From Candidatus Accumulibacter iunctus (GTDB lineage Bacteria > Pseudomonadota > Gammaproteobacteria > Burkholderiales > Rhodocyclaceae): a stretch of DNA of 64,000 nt. Shown here piece after piece: positions 6,652-15,162 of the stretch. The number at the start of each line of letters is the position of its first letter. Positions within the stretch are counted from its first letter, which is position 1. The DNA lies in assembly GCA_002345025.1 (NCBI GenBank), contig DDUX01000057.1, positions 1,470 to 65,469 of the forward strand. Reading direction: 5' to 3'. A program made the translations under genes and the position numbers. The notes beneath the pieces were generated by a model. That model worked only from the letters and a program-made list of their open reading frames with translations. It was not told the DNA's origin and ran no database searches.

Positions 6652-7284
6652 ATGCTCCTTTACGTCGATGTCCAGTATGCCTCGCCCTATGCCCTGTCGG
6701 CCTTCGTCGCGCTGCAGGAAAAGCGGCTGCCGTTCACCATCGAGACGCTCGACCTCGCCGCCGGCGACCAGCAGCGGCCGGATTTCGCCCGCCTCTCGAT
6801 CAGCGCCCGCGTGCCGACGCTCGTCGACGGCGACTTCGCGTTGTCGGAGTCCTCGGCGATTGCCGAGTATCTCGACGAGGTCTATCCGGGACCGGCGCTC
6901 TATCCGTCGGCACCGCGGGCACGCGCCCGCGCGCGGCAGGTACAGGCGTGGTTGCGCAGCGACTTTCTGCCGATCCGGCAGGAACGTTCGACCGAGATCA
7001 TCTTCTATGGCCCGACGTCGCAGCCGCTCTCGGCGGATGCCACGCGCGCGGTGGCAAGGCTGTTCGCCGGTGCCGGCGAGCTGCTGGCACACGGCGGCGA
7101 CCACCTGTGCGGCGACGAGTGGTGCATCGCCGACGTCGACCTCGCGCTGATGCTCAACCGGCTGCTGCTGAACGGCGACGCCGTTCCCGATGCACTGGCA
7201 CGCTACGCGACGCGGCAGTGGCAAAGGCCCAGCGTGCAGTCGTGGGCGCTCAGGCAGCGGCCGCCACGCGCAGCGACGACATGA
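6652..7284 (+). CDS. glutathione S-transferase (YfcF-like)
   Basis: 210 residues. The N-terminal thioredoxin-like domain shows SPYALSAFVALQEK, the cis-proline segment ARVPTLVDGDFALSESSAIAEYLDE that binds glutathione, and a helical C-terminal domain from about residue 85. The sequence resembles E. coli YfcF, a GST with peroxidase activity. It lies 15 bases after the peroxiredoxin gene and before a MAPEG-family gene, so the three likely act together in peroxide or electrophile detoxification using glutathione. Confidence 0.85.
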   Translation: MLLYVDVQYASPYALSAFVALQEKRLPFTIETLDLAAGDQQRPDFARLSISARVPTLVDGDFALSESSAIAEYLDEVYPGPALYPSAPRARARARQVQAWLRSDFLPIRQERSTEIIFYGPTSQPLSADATRAVARLFAGAGELLAHGGDHLCGDEWCIADVDLALMLNRLLLNGDAVPDALARYATRQWQRPSVQSWALRQRPPRAATT

Positions 7285-7336
7285 GCGGCCTCAGCCGGCG
7301 CCCTCGGGCTGCAGCAGATCGTTTCGGGAGACGACA

Positions 7337-7738
7337 CTGAACACCTACATCGTTCCGGCTTACGCCGCGCTGCTGGCGCTCTTCTTCGTCGCCCTCAGCA
7401 TCCGTACCCTGCGCCTGCGGCGCGAACTCCGCATCGCCGTCGGCGACGGCGGCAACCCGGCGATGCTGCGTGCCATGCGCGTGCATGCGAACTTCGCCGA
7501 GTACGTGCCGCTCGGCCTGATTCTGCTGTATTTCGTCGAGACGCAGGGAGCGCAGCCGCTGCTGCTGCATGGGCTGTGCCTGTGCCTGCTGCTGGGCAGG
7601 ATCGCCCATGCCTACGGCGTCAGCCAACCGGCGGAGAATTTCAGCTTCCGCGTCACCGGGATGGCGCTGACCTTCACGACGATCTTCTTCTCGTCGGCGT
7701 GGCTGCTGCTGGCCTTCGTCCGTCAGCATCTGGCGTGA
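7337..7738 (+). CDS. MAPEG-family membrane protein
   Basis: 133 residues with four hydrophobic segments, typical of the MAPEG family (membrane-associated proteins in eicosanoid and glutathione metabolism). The family signature MRVHANFAEYVPLGLILL is near residues 50-67. No ATG or GTG gives a family-length protein. A CTG at 7337 preceded by GGGAG six bases upstream gives the right N-terminus (NTYIVPAYAALLAL), so a rare CTG start is proposed. The longer upstream frame overlaps the GST gene and is not protein-like. It follows a GST gene by 52 bases, which fits a glutathione-linked role. Confidence 0.8.
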   Translation: MNTYIVPAYAALLALFFVALSIRTLRLRRELRIAVGDGGNPAMLRAMRVHANFAEYVPLGLILLYFVETQGAQPLLLHGLCLCLLLGRIAHAYGVSQPAENFSFRVTGMALTFTTIFFSSAWLLLAFVRQHLA

Positions 7739-7871
7739 GATCGGGTTGTGCGCCGGCGATTGCTCTCTGCTCGATGCCGTGACCGGACCGAGGAGGGTCT
7801 CGCCTGGTTTGCCGGGGACGGTTGCGGGCGGATGGCCATCTGATGCCAAAACACGACACCGGCGCCGCGAG

Positions 7872-8453
7872 CTAGCGCAGGCCGCGGACGATGGCCTCCC
7901 AGTCGATTTCCACACGAGGACAAGCGCTCGAGGAGAGCGTACCGAGAAGTTCCTGCACCAGTGGTCGCCCGTAAACCCCGTTCTCAAGCCGGTAAGCGGT
8001 GACGATCTGGTCAGTGGGGTGCACCAACCAGTACTCGCGCACCCCATGACGCTCGTAGAGAAACAACTTGCGCACCTGGTCGTGTGCCGCGCTGCCCGGC
8101 GACAGCACCTCGACCAGCCAGTCCGGAGCGCCCCGGCAGCCTCGGTCATCCAGCTTCGAGCGATCGCACACGACAACGATGTCCGGCTGCACAACCGTGT
8201 CGATCAGCTCGTCCCCCTCATGGGCACGCGGTAGCCGGACATCGAAGGGCGCGATGTTGACCTCGCAAGGACCGCCGTCGACCGCGGCGGCGATCTGCCT
8301 GGCCATTTCCAGAACGATTCGCTGATGCTGCCGCAAGGGTGCAGGGCCCATGGCATAGGCAAAGCCATCGATCAACTCGTAACGCGCTTCCTCCGGCCAG
8401 GCAAGGTATTCTTCATAGGTATGCCTTTGCTCATCACGCAGCGCCAGTGCCAT
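7872..8453 (-). CDS. Uma2 family protein (DUF820, PD-(D/E)XK nuclease-like)
   Basis: 193 residues from the ATG at 8453. The family pattern is complete: an N-terminal RHTYEEYLAWPEEARYELIDGF, the central VQPDIVVVCD and APDWLVEVLSPGS strands carrying the nuclease-like D and E-x-L residues, and VREYWLVHP. Uma2 proteins are predicted restriction-endonuclease-like enzymes, numerous in cyanobacteria and scattered elsewhere, with no established role. It stands alone on the minus strand, and the 537 bases behind its start (8454-8990) contain no gene I can support. Confidence 0.85.
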   Translation of the reverse strand: MALALRDEQRHTYEEYLAWPEEARYELIDGFAYAMGPAPLRQHQRIVLEMARQIAAAVDGGPCEVNIAPFDVRLPRAHEGDELIDTVVQPDIVVVCDRSKLDDRGCRGAPDWLVEVLSPGSAAHDQVRKLFLYERHGVREYWLVHPTDQIVTAYRLENGVYGRPLVQELLGTLSSSACPRVEIDWEAIVRGLR

Positions 8454-8916
8454 CTCGCGTACTCCTGTTCGCACCTGCCCTTGGTATCACGCCTGCCCGC
8501 TGGCCGGCGCACGACTCGCCGGGCCTGCCCGTTGCCTTGCCCGCAATCGCGAGACGTGGAGAGATACAGCGATGACCAGACCGACCCGCTTGGCACGCTA
8601 AGGATAGGAGAATCAACCTCTCCTCCGCAAGTAGCCCAACGCGCGGCTGAGCCGATCCGGGACCAGCGGAGCTGCTCTTGTCCCACCGGTGACTGCGTCA
8701 GATGAAGGAGTAAGGGCGCCAGACGGAGCGGAGCCACGGCGACCACGCCGCTCGTCCTCGAGGACCATGAAATCGCGGCCAAAGCGGCTTTGGCCCGTGC
8801 GATTGCGGTCGTTCCGGTCTGTCACGTGGAAGCGCAGGGCGCTCCGCGACAGCCGGCAGGAGCGGCCTGTGCGGAAGACGGGGGCGCCGCCGGTGGCTGC
8901 CACGGGTCACGCCACT

Positions 8917-8941
8917 GAAAAAAATGCCGGCGATGCCGGCA
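8917..8941 (-). terminator. rho-independent terminator after the PEP-CTERM remnant
   Basis: On the minus strand a perfect 7-base stem (TGCCGGC / GCCGGCA) with a three-base loop is followed by a run of seven Ts. It lies 50 bases after the stop codon at 8991 and so ends transcription of that gene. Confidence 0.75.
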
Positions 8942-8990
8942 AGGATCTCTTGGCGGCGGCCCGAAGCGAACCGCCGTCAGAACGTCAAGC

Positions 8991-9460
8991 TCAGGCTACC
9001 CGGCGACGCAAGCCGAGTCCGGCCAGACCGAGACCGACGAGAGCCAGCGTACCCGGCAACGGAATCGCCGACTCGATCTCGACATAAGAACCGCCGCCAC
9101 CAAAGGGCGACTGGTTGGCGAAGATGTCGATGCTGTAGTTGCCCGCTGCGAGCAGCAGACTGCCAGCGCTGTAGTAACCGCTGGCGAACGCGACGTCCGG
9201 GTTGCCCGTAAAAGAACCGGCGCCCGGGGCCGAGGTCGTGAAGGCCAGCACCGAGTTCACGAACACGTCGAAGGTATCACCGATATCGAAAGCGTCGGTG
9301 ACCTTGAGCAGGCCTGGTCCGCTGAGCGAGAAGGTGAAGGGATTGCCTGCCGAGCCGACGCCCAAGTTCTGGCAGCCGTTCGTGGCCGGGGAACCCGCGC
9401 CACCAAAGCAGAAGCCATAAAAAAGTCCGACACTTCCATCAGCCGAGCTGGCGCTCCTCG
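8991..9460 (-). pseudogene. PEP-CTERM protein lacking its N-terminal signal peptide
   Basis: The frame ends in a classic PEP-CTERM sorting tail: IPLPGTLALVGLGLAGLGLRRR, that is a PEP-like motif, a hydrophobic helix and an arginine cluster. Upstream in the same frame a plausible exported domain can be read back to about 9440 (YGFCFGGAGSPATNGCQNLG), well before the TTG at 9365 that would be the first start codon. Further upstream the sequence becomes arginine-rich and unlike a signal peptide in any frame. The 5' end therefore seems to have been replaced by the DNA preceding the plus-strand gene at 9581. Without a signal peptide the product could not reach exosortase. Confidence 0.65.
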
Positions 9461-9580
9461 TGGCAGGCCGCTGATGCCGCGAAGCCCGGTGGCGCGCCGT
9501 GCTGCGGCGGGCCGATGCCGCCCGACTTGGCGGCGAGGGTCTACAATGACACCACCTGCAACGCTGACGAGGAGTGCCCG

Positions 9581-10477
9581 ATGCGTCAAATCGCTGAAGA
9601 AAAGGCGGCTGTCAGCCTCTCCGGCTGGCTCGCCCTGCCCCTGTGGTTCGCCCTGCTGATCTGGACCGTCTGGCCGTTCATCGGTCTCATGGCATGGAGC
9701 GCTCTCGGCATCGCCCTGCCTTTCCCGACCCAGGTCTCGCTGATCCGTATCCTCGCCATTCCGCTGCTCGCCTTCCTCGCCAAGGGCTTCGGCATCCTGC
9801 AGCCGAACATCGCCGCCATCTTCACCTTCTTCGGCCGCTATGCCGGCACACTGCGCAGGGACGGCTTCTACTGGGTGAATCCCTTCTTCCAGCGGCAGAA
9901 GATGTCGCTGCGCGCGAACAACCTGAACACACCGACGCTGAAGGTCAATGACCGGGCCGGCAATCCCGTGGAAGTGGCGGCGGTCGTCGTCTGGCGCGTC
10001 GCCGACACCGCCCGCGCCGCCTTTGATGTCGAGGACTACGGCACCTATATCATCATCCAGAGCGAGTCGGCGGTGCGCTCGGTGGTCAGCGCGCGCTGGT
10101 ACGATGGTGACGCGGACGGGCGGAACTCGCTGCGCGGTGACATGGATGCCGTCGCCGAACTGCTCGCGACGCGAATCCAGGAGCACGTCGCTCTGGCCGG
10201 ACTCGAGGTCGTCGAGGCGCGCATCTCGCACCTCGCCTACGCGCCGGAGATCGCCAGCGCCATGCTGCGCCGGCAGCAGGCGGAAGCGGTCGTCGCTGCC
10301 CGCGCCCGGATCGTCGACGGAGCAGTCGGCATGGTCAAGCTGGGCATCGAACAGCTCGAAGCGGAAGGCGTCGTCAAGCTGTCGTCGGAAGACCGCGTCA
10401 GGCTGGTCACCAACCTGATGACCGTGCTGGTCTCGGAAAGCGAAACCCATCCGGTGCTGTCGGTCGGCAGGGAATAG
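9581..10477 (+). CDS. SPFH domain (stomatin/flotillin-like) membrane protein
   Basis: 298 residues from the ATG at 9581, which follows a GAGGAG site; the frame is open further upstream but without similarity. Two hydrophobic segments (about residues 14-40 and 49-75) anchor the protein. An SPFH/band-7 domain follows: YAGTLRRDGFYWVNPF, LKVNDRAGNPVEVAAVVVWRVAD, and a helical end with ARISHLAYAPEIASAMLRRQQAEAVVAAR. Such proteins form oligomeric scaffolds in membrane microdomains and often regulate proteases. It faces the truncated PEP-CTERM gene, and a TACAAT hexamer at 9542-9547 may be its -10 box. Confidence 0.85.
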   Translation: MRQIAEEKAAVSLSGWLALPLWFALLIWTVWPFIGLMAWSALGIALPFPTQVSLIRILAIPLLAFLAKGFGILQPNIAAIFTFFGRYAGTLRRDGFYWVNPFFQRQKMSLRANNLNTPTLKVNDRAGNPVEVAAVVVWRVADTARAAFDVEDYGTYIIIQSESAVRSVVSARWYDGDADGRNSLRGDMDAVAELLATRIQEHVALAGLEVVEARISHLAYAPEIASAMLRRQQAEAVVAARARIVDGAVGMVKLGIEQLEAEGVVKLSSEDRVRLVTNLMTVLVSESETHPVLSVGRE

Positions 10478-10524
10478 CGAGACGCGGACGCGCGGGCAGA
10501 CCGCCCCGCTGCCGGCGACGGCGA

Positions 10525-11415
10525 TCAGCCCGTGCGCCCACCGCCGACGTCCACGCCGTTGCCGATGAGAGAGCCGAGGGCAGCCTCGCGGCCGATCATC
10601 GCCAGCTTGCGGCTGCTGCCCCAGCGATAGTTGCCGATCTCTCCCGACTCGCGAATGACGCGGTGGCAGGGAATGAGGTAGGCGATGCTGTTGGCCGCCA
10701 GTGCGCTGCCCACTGCCCGCTGGGCATTCGGCGCCGCCATCCGCCACGCCAGTTCGCCATAGGAGACCAGGGTACCGGCTTCGACGCGCATCAATGCTTC
10801 CCAGACCTTGATCTGGAAATTCGTTCCGCGCAACAACAGGTGCAGCCTGCCGCGCGTCGGGGTCGCCGGGAAGATGGTGGCCAGCAGGACCCGCGCCTGC
10901 TCATCGTCGCGGCAGATCGTCGCCGCCGGCCAGCGCGCAACGAGTTCGGCGATCATCGCCGGCGCAGCCGTCGAGCAGAAGGCGAGATGGCAGACACCGC
11001 GCCCGCTCCAGGCAATCAGGGCGTCGCCGAAAGGCGACGGCGCGAAGCCGCAGGAGATCGTGATGCCGCGGCCGCCGGCCCTGATCTCGCCGGGCGACAG
11101 CGCTTCACAACTGACCATCAGCTCGTGCAGGCGGCTGCCACTGCTCAGGCCGCTGTCGGCCGCTACCGTCAGGACGTCGCGCGACCGGGCCAGTTCGCGC
11201 CGGGCATGTTCCTTGGTCAGGTACTGCAGGAAGCGCTTCGGCGAGATGCCGGCCCAGGCGGAGAACAGCCGCTGCAGGTGGAAGGGGCTCAGGTGGACGG
11301 CCGCGGCAATCTCCTCCAGAGTCGGCTGCCCGCGTGCGTTCGCGCTGATGTATTCGATGGCGCGCGCGACGACGGCAAAGTTTCTCGACTGCTCGCCGGG
11401 TTCACCACTGGACAT
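10525..11415 (-). CDS. AraC-type regulator fused to methylated-DNA--protein-cysteine methyltransferase (Ada-like)
   Basis: 296 residues. Residues 15-110 form an AraC-type helix-turn-helix (LEEIAAAVHLSPFHLQRLFSAWAGISPKRFLQYL). Residues 195-285 are the O6-alkylguanine-DNA alkyltransferase domain with the acceptor cysteine C250 in LIPCHRVI and the helix VSYGELAWRMAAPNAQRAVGSAL. The N-terminal zinc/phosphotriester domain of E. coli Ada is absent, so it can repair O6-alkylguanine but probably cannot sense methyl phosphotriesters in the usual way. The start overlaps the EamA remnant by 14 bases. Confidence 0.9.
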   Translation of the reverse strand: MSSGEPGEQSRNFAVVARAIEYISANARGQPTLEEIAAAVHLSPFHLQRLFSAWAGISPKRFLQYLTKEHARRELARSRDVLTVAADSGLSSGSRLHELMVSCEALSPGEIRAGGRGITISCGFAPSPFGDALIAWSGRGVCHLAFCSTAAPAMIAELVARWPAATICRDDEQARVLLATIFPATPTRGRLHLLLRGTNFQIKVWEALMRVEAGTLVSYGELAWRMAAPNAQRAVGSALAANSIAYLIPCHRVIRESGEIGNYRWGSSRKLAMIGREAALGSLIGNGVDVGGGRTG

Positions 11416-11569
11416 GCCGGAGCCTCCATGTCGCCAGCAACGATGTCGGCGAGAAACCGGTCGCCAGACCGGTACCGGACAGCACCAGCGGGGCGCCGAA
11501 CAGGAACAGGAAGGAGGCGCCCCAGATCGAGGAGAGCAGCAGCAGGCGAATCACGCTGGAATCGTTCAT
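11402..11569 (-). pseudogene. EamA/DMT transporter remnant with internal deletion
   Basis: A 55-codon frame from the ATG at 11569. Residues 1-24 (MNDSSVIRLLLLSSIWGASFLFLF) match the start of a ten-helix EamA-type drug/metabolite transporter. The following GAPLVLSGTGLATGFSP looks like the last transmembrane helix of the same family. About 230 residues between them are missing with the frame retained, so this is the product of an internal deletion. The interval 11570-11897 behind it has no gene I can support. Confidence 0.6.
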
Positions 11570-11897
11570 GGCGCCATCACCACCACCGAAGAGAAAGGAT
11601 GCCTGAGTGTGCGGCAGGGGCAGCCGGGCGCGCAATCCGATTCTTGCTGAATTTCCCTGCACCATCGGCGCGGGACGAAACTCCTGCCGCGTGGCCAGGC
11701 CGATGGTCGGAAACCGCCTCGCCGCGAGTCTGCCTGCAGCCGGGCTGCACGGCGCCCGCTGCCCGGAGCAGGATCGGGAGCATGCCGGTCGACGGCGGCG
11801 AGCGGACGGGCGGTCGCCGTCAACGGCACGACGTCGCTTGCCTTCATCGGCGGATCGGCAGACGATAGCGCATTGACTGAAGCGAACCGGAAACCTC

Positions 11898-12449
11898 ATG
11901 CAACTCGCACGCGCGCTGCTTCTTGTCGCCATCCTGCTGGCCAGCGGCCTGAGTCGGGGTGCCGGCCTGTTCGAGAGGGAAGTCGTCTTTTCGCAGGCGG
12001 ACATCGAGGCGGCTCTGGCCAGGGCGAAGCCGCTGCAACTGTCCTACGGCGGGCTGATTTCGGTCGCCCTGAACGAGCCGCCGACAATCCGGCTCGACGG
12101 CGACGACGGCCGCGCCGGCATCGCCAGCGCCGTGGACGTGGAGATGCCGGGCGGGCGGCCGCTGCGCGTCGATGTCGCCGGCCGAGCGGGCGTTCGCTAT
12201 GACGACCAGCAGAAGGCCTTCTTTCTCGAGAACCCGGTCGTCGATTCGGTGACCATTCCCGCCCGGCGAAAGGAGGCCAACCCGCTCGTTCGCCAGGCAG
12301 CCTCGCAACTGCTCGCATCGTACTTCCGGTCGAAACCGGTTTACGTCCTGCGCGAGAACGGCAGCCTGCCGGAAATGACCGCGCGCTGGCTGCTGAAGTC
12401 GGTGCGCATCGAAGCGGACCGCGTGGTCGCCGTGCTGTCGCCGTTCTGA
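11898..12449 (+). CDS. DUF1439 family exported protein (YceB-like)
   Basis: 183 residues with an N-terminal signal peptide (ARALLLVAILLASGLSRGAG). The mature part follows the DUF1439 pattern: FSQADIEAALARAKPLQLSYGGLISVALNEPPTIRL, then a beta-rich domain and the closing MTARWLLKSVRIEADRVVAVL. E. coli YceB is a lipoprotein of this family; here no lipobox cysteine is seen, so the protein is probably periplasmic. The function of the family is unknown. It stands alone between the EamA remnant and a palindromic element. Confidence 0.8.
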   Translation: MQLARALLLVAILLASGLSRGAGLFEREVVFSQADIEAALARAKPLQLSYGGLISVALNEPPTIRLDGDDGRAGIASAVDVEMPGGRPLRVDVAGRAGVRYDDQQKAFFLENPVVDSVTIPARRKEANPLVRQAASQLLASYFRSKPVYVLRENGSLPEMTARWLLKSVRIEADRVVAVLSPF

Positions 12450-12480
12450 GCCGCGGGCGACGACGCTTCGGGCCGGGCGC

Positions 12481-12648
12481 CTGGCAGCCTGTCGGACTTG
12501 ATGGGTCGAAGCGAAAAGAGTGGGAGACGAGCGCAGTTTTTCACGGATTTCAAGCGAATAGTTGTTCTATTCGTGCAGAAATACGGGGAGAAATGAGCCG
12601 TCTTCCCACTTTTTGCAGCCGACTTGGTCAAGTCCGACAGGCTGCTAG
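12481..12648. repeat. 168-bp palindromic MITE/REP-like element
   Basis: The ends are inverted repeats of 21 bases with one mismatch (12481-12501 and 12628-12648; core GCAGCCTGTCGGACTTGA, 18 bases perfect). Inside, a second imperfect inverted pair (GTGGGAGACG near 12520 with CGTCTTCCCAC near 12600) and a central CGAATAG/CTATTCG hairpin (12555-12577) mean nearly the whole element can fold on itself. It encodes nothing. It abuts the VOC-protein gene so closely that the stop codon of that gene lies inside the right arm. Confidence 0.8.
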
Positions 12649-13019
12649 ACCATCGAGTGCAGGCCGAACATGTTGCCTTCGGTATCCCTGGCCAGCGCAC
12701 AGAAACCATACTGGCCGATCGAGAACTTGTCCTGGCAGACCTGGCCACCAGCCTTGACGACACGTCCGACCTCGACCGCGCAGTCCTCGCAGCCGAAGTA
12801 GACGAGCGTGCTGTTGCCACCCGATGGCATGCCTTCCATCTTCACCAGCGATCCCGACGCGCCGCCGACGTCCATCTGCATCGGAAAGGCCCACATCTCG
12901 ATGCCGGGACTCTCGAGTTGCGTGAACTCGACGCCAAGGACGCTGCCGTAAAACGACCTGGCGCGCTGCATGTCCTGAACGTAGATTTCGAACCAGCGGA
13001 CGGGGTTTTCCTTGTTCAT
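12645..13019 (-). CDS. VOC (glyoxalase/bleomycin-resistance) family protein
   Basis: 124 residues from the ATG at 13019, preceded by AAGGAG. The vicinal-oxygen-chelate fold is clear: VRWFEIYVQDMQRARSFYGSVLGVEF, then GNSTLVYFGCEDCAVEVGRVVKAGGQV, and the final ALARDTEGNMFGLHSMV. Members are small dimeric metalloenzymes or binding proteins; no specific substrate can be read here. The TAG stop lies inside the inverted repeat of the adjacent palindromic element, so the last residues may have been altered by its insertion. Confidence 0.85.
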   Translation of the reverse strand: MNKENPVRWFEIYVQDMQRARSFYGSVLGVEFTQLESPGIEMWAFPMQMDVGGASGSLVKMEGMPSGGNSTLVYFGCEDCAVEVGRVVKAGGQVCQDKFSIGQYGFCALARDTEGNMFGLHSMV

Positions 13020-14046
13020 GGCGGGTCTCCTTTCAGGTGCCTGTTCAGGCGTTGTCGAAGGCGCGTTGCGGCGCCACGCGGTCGCGGTTCTGCATCCGCA
13101 TCGTCGCCGTGACGGTAGCCGCGGCGGCCTGCGCCGGATCCTCGGCTTGGCGCAGTGTTTCGTCAAGCTTCCTCGAGCAGCAGCAGCGCTTCGTCGAGGT
13201 GCCCCGAGCGCCGATCGGGGTCGGCTTCGTGGCGCGCCCGGCGGACGGCGGGCTGCCGCCGGCTGAGCCCGTTCCCGCTCGGCGCGACGACCGCCAGCAG
13301 CGCGCGTGTGCAGCCTGTTCGGCGAGCATGTCGAGCGTGGCGGCGGGCTTGAACGGGCGGTGCCGGAAGGTGGCACCATCGTTGAAGCGCGTGCTCAGGC
13401 GCTGCCGGCAAAGCAGCGCAGTGAGACCGATCGAAGCGGAGAAGACGAAACGGCAGGCAAGTGCCGATGGCTGCCGCCGGGCGCGCAGCCAGCCGAGCAG
13501 GCGCTCCCCGGCGGCGGCGCCGTGCACCCGCAGCCTTGCCAAAGAGACCGAGAATGCATCGATCGGACGGGCGACCGACCCCGCCTGCCAACGCCAACGC
13601 CAACGCCAACGGCGACGGCGTTGGCGTTGGCAGGCGGCCAAGCGGCAGCACGATACGGACTATCCCGAGAACCAGCAGCGGATTCAGAAGGCCTGCGCAG
13701 AGACCCACCCGCACCACTGGTGGCACGGTCGACACCAGCATCAGGATTACGCCTGCAGGAAATGCTGCGAGCGGAACCACGCCTCAATCGCGACTACAGG
13801 GCAGGGAAGGCACCCGCTTGTCGCTGGCCGCAAGCGCAAGGATGCCCCGTGCTCACAACCATCCATCAGCCTGCGCGCGCCGTCGCCCTCTCTCCAAGTG
13901 AGGTCGGTCGACCAACAGCGGCCTGGCTCGCTCGTCCCGACGGCCACAGCAGGCGGGCACGCCGCGGATGACCGCGCGCGCCGGGGCGGACCCAGGCGCA
14001 TCGCCCCTTGACGTGTCGAGACGTGTCGACGGGCTACAGCATTCCG
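13020..14046. other. 1-kb interval without a supportable gene
   Basis: Several long frames are open on both strands, but their translations are arginine-, proline- and alanine-rich and mutually overlapping, as expected of GC-rich noncoding DNA. One minus-strand frame has a hydrophobic stretch of about 45 residues (near 13630-13770) followed by arginine-rich sequence, which might be a decayed membrane protein. Two minus-strand frames near 13050-13400 look marginally protein-like. A strong inverted repeat is listed separately. Confidence 0.5.
13583..13635. repeat. GCCAAC hexamer repeats in a 19-base inverted repeat
   Basis: Arms 13583-13601 and 13617-13635 are perfect 19-base inverted repeats. 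Each consists of GCCTG plus tandem CCAACG units, and two further units lie in the 15-base centre. The structure would form a very stable hairpin in RNA or DNA, but no T-run follows on either strand, so it is not a standard terminator. Confidence 0.75.
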
Positions 14047-14649
14047 TCAGCCGCGCCGACGCTTCGCTGCCAGTCCGGCAAGCACCCCGGCAGCCAGCAG
14101 AGCAAGCGTGCCGGGCACCGGAACGGCATTTTGATCGACGGTGATCACCACGTTGTCGAGGATTGCACCCATGTTGTCACCACCGTCGTTCGCGAACGAC
14201 AAGCTGTAGTTCCCCGACGATCCTGGCGAGAACAGCAGCGACAGATTGACGTACGCGGTCTGCGCAGCCGGCAGGCTGAAGTTCAGTACGGACGTACCAA
14301 AGCTGACCGTGCCGGTCTCGGTGCCCGCGCCACGGCGGTTCCCGGCGAGATCGAAGCTCAGGGCGTAGGTGTTGCCCGCGGTGAGCGAGAACACCCGCGA
14401 CAGGATTCCCGCGTCCCTGGTACTGCCATCGAGGTCAACACACTTCTCACCGGTGGCGCCATTGCACAGGCCGCCAAAGAAACTCGGACCTAGGACCTCG
14501 ACAGTGCCATTGGAAACCGCCCAACCGCTCGGGATGGCATTGCCGCCCTCGGTGCTCGACTGGAAATCATCGCTGAAAAACAGCGCTGCATGCGCGCTGC
14601 CAGTCACTGCCGCGGCAACGACCGCGGCGAAAAGAAGCTTGGATTTCAC
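14047..14649 (-). CDS. PEP-CTERM sorting domain-containing surface protein
   Basis: 200 residues starting at a GTG (14649) with GAGGAG nine bases upstream. It has a signal peptide (KLLFAAVVAAAVTGSAHA) and a 150-residue beta-rich domain of secreted type (GWAVSNGTVEVLGP, AGNTYALSFDLAGN, LSLLFSPGSSGNYSLSFAN). The C-terminus is a PEP-CTERM tag: VPVPGTLALLAAGVLAGLAAKRR. Such proteins are processed by exosortase and tied to exopolysaccharide and floc formation. No exosortase gene is in this window. A candidate sigma-54 promoter lies at 14734-14749. Confidence 0.88.
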   Translation of the reverse strand: MKSKLLFAAVVAAAVTGSAHAALFFSDDFQSSTEGGNAIPSGWAVSNGTVEVLGPSFFGGLCNGATGEKCVDLDGSTRDAGILSRVFSLTAGNTYALSFDLAGNRRGAGTETGTVSFGTSVLNFSLPAAQTAYVNLSLLFSPGSSGNYSLSFANDGGDNMGAILDNVVITVDQNAVPVPGTLALLAAGVLAGLAAKRRRG

Positions 14650-14733
14650 GGATTACGACTCCTCAAAAAAACAACCATGTCTGGCCGGTTGACCCGGGAT
14701 GTACACCGCAGAAGATGCAACGGTAGTCCAGAA

Positions 14734-14749
14734 AGCAAATTTCGGGCCA
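14734..14749 (-). promoter_or_regulatory. candidate sigma-54 promoter of the PEP-CTERM gene
   Basis: On the minus strand the sequence TGGCCCG-AAAT-TTGCT matches the sigma-54 consensus TGGCACG-N4-TTGCW with one mismatch, including the invariant GG and GC ten bases apart. Transcription would start near 14723, about 74 bases before the GTG start. PEP-CTERM genes in floc-forming relatives are known to depend on RpoN with the PrsK/PrsR pair. The rest of the 14650-15162 interval shows nothing else. Confidence 0.65.
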
Positions 14750-15162
14750 CCCATTGACATAGCGATTTAGCCGCAATAAATCCGGGCATTGGCTGCGTGT
14801 CCCGGCAGGGCTTGCATCGGGGTGTAAAGTAATCCGACAGTTGCCACCGGACAAAGCGTGATTTTTTTCTCGTCACCCGATCGCGCCGCCACGACGGCGA
14901 CCGCATCCTCGCTTGACGCGCCCAGCGCTGCCGTGATGCGGATCGTTGACCCAGGATTGCTCCTCTTCCCCGAGGGCAATCGGTCTCTCTCTGACTGAAT
15001 CTTCCCGGCGGGAAACATGGCAAAGGATGAGACGGCCCGTCCCCCCAGCAGAAGCACCCCAGGGCGACGAGACCGCCCTTCTGGCGCTCAAGGACAGGGG
15101 CGCAGAGTCATCGCCGGGTGCCCGCCGGACGGCAGGCCCGGCGACGAAGCCGCTGCAGCTCG

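Noticed and set aside
5728..7224. 498-codon minus-strand frame opposite the peroxiredoxin and GST genes
   Set aside because: It is arginine- and glutamine-rich and opposes two clear enzymes and the repeat copy B. It is a shadow frame.
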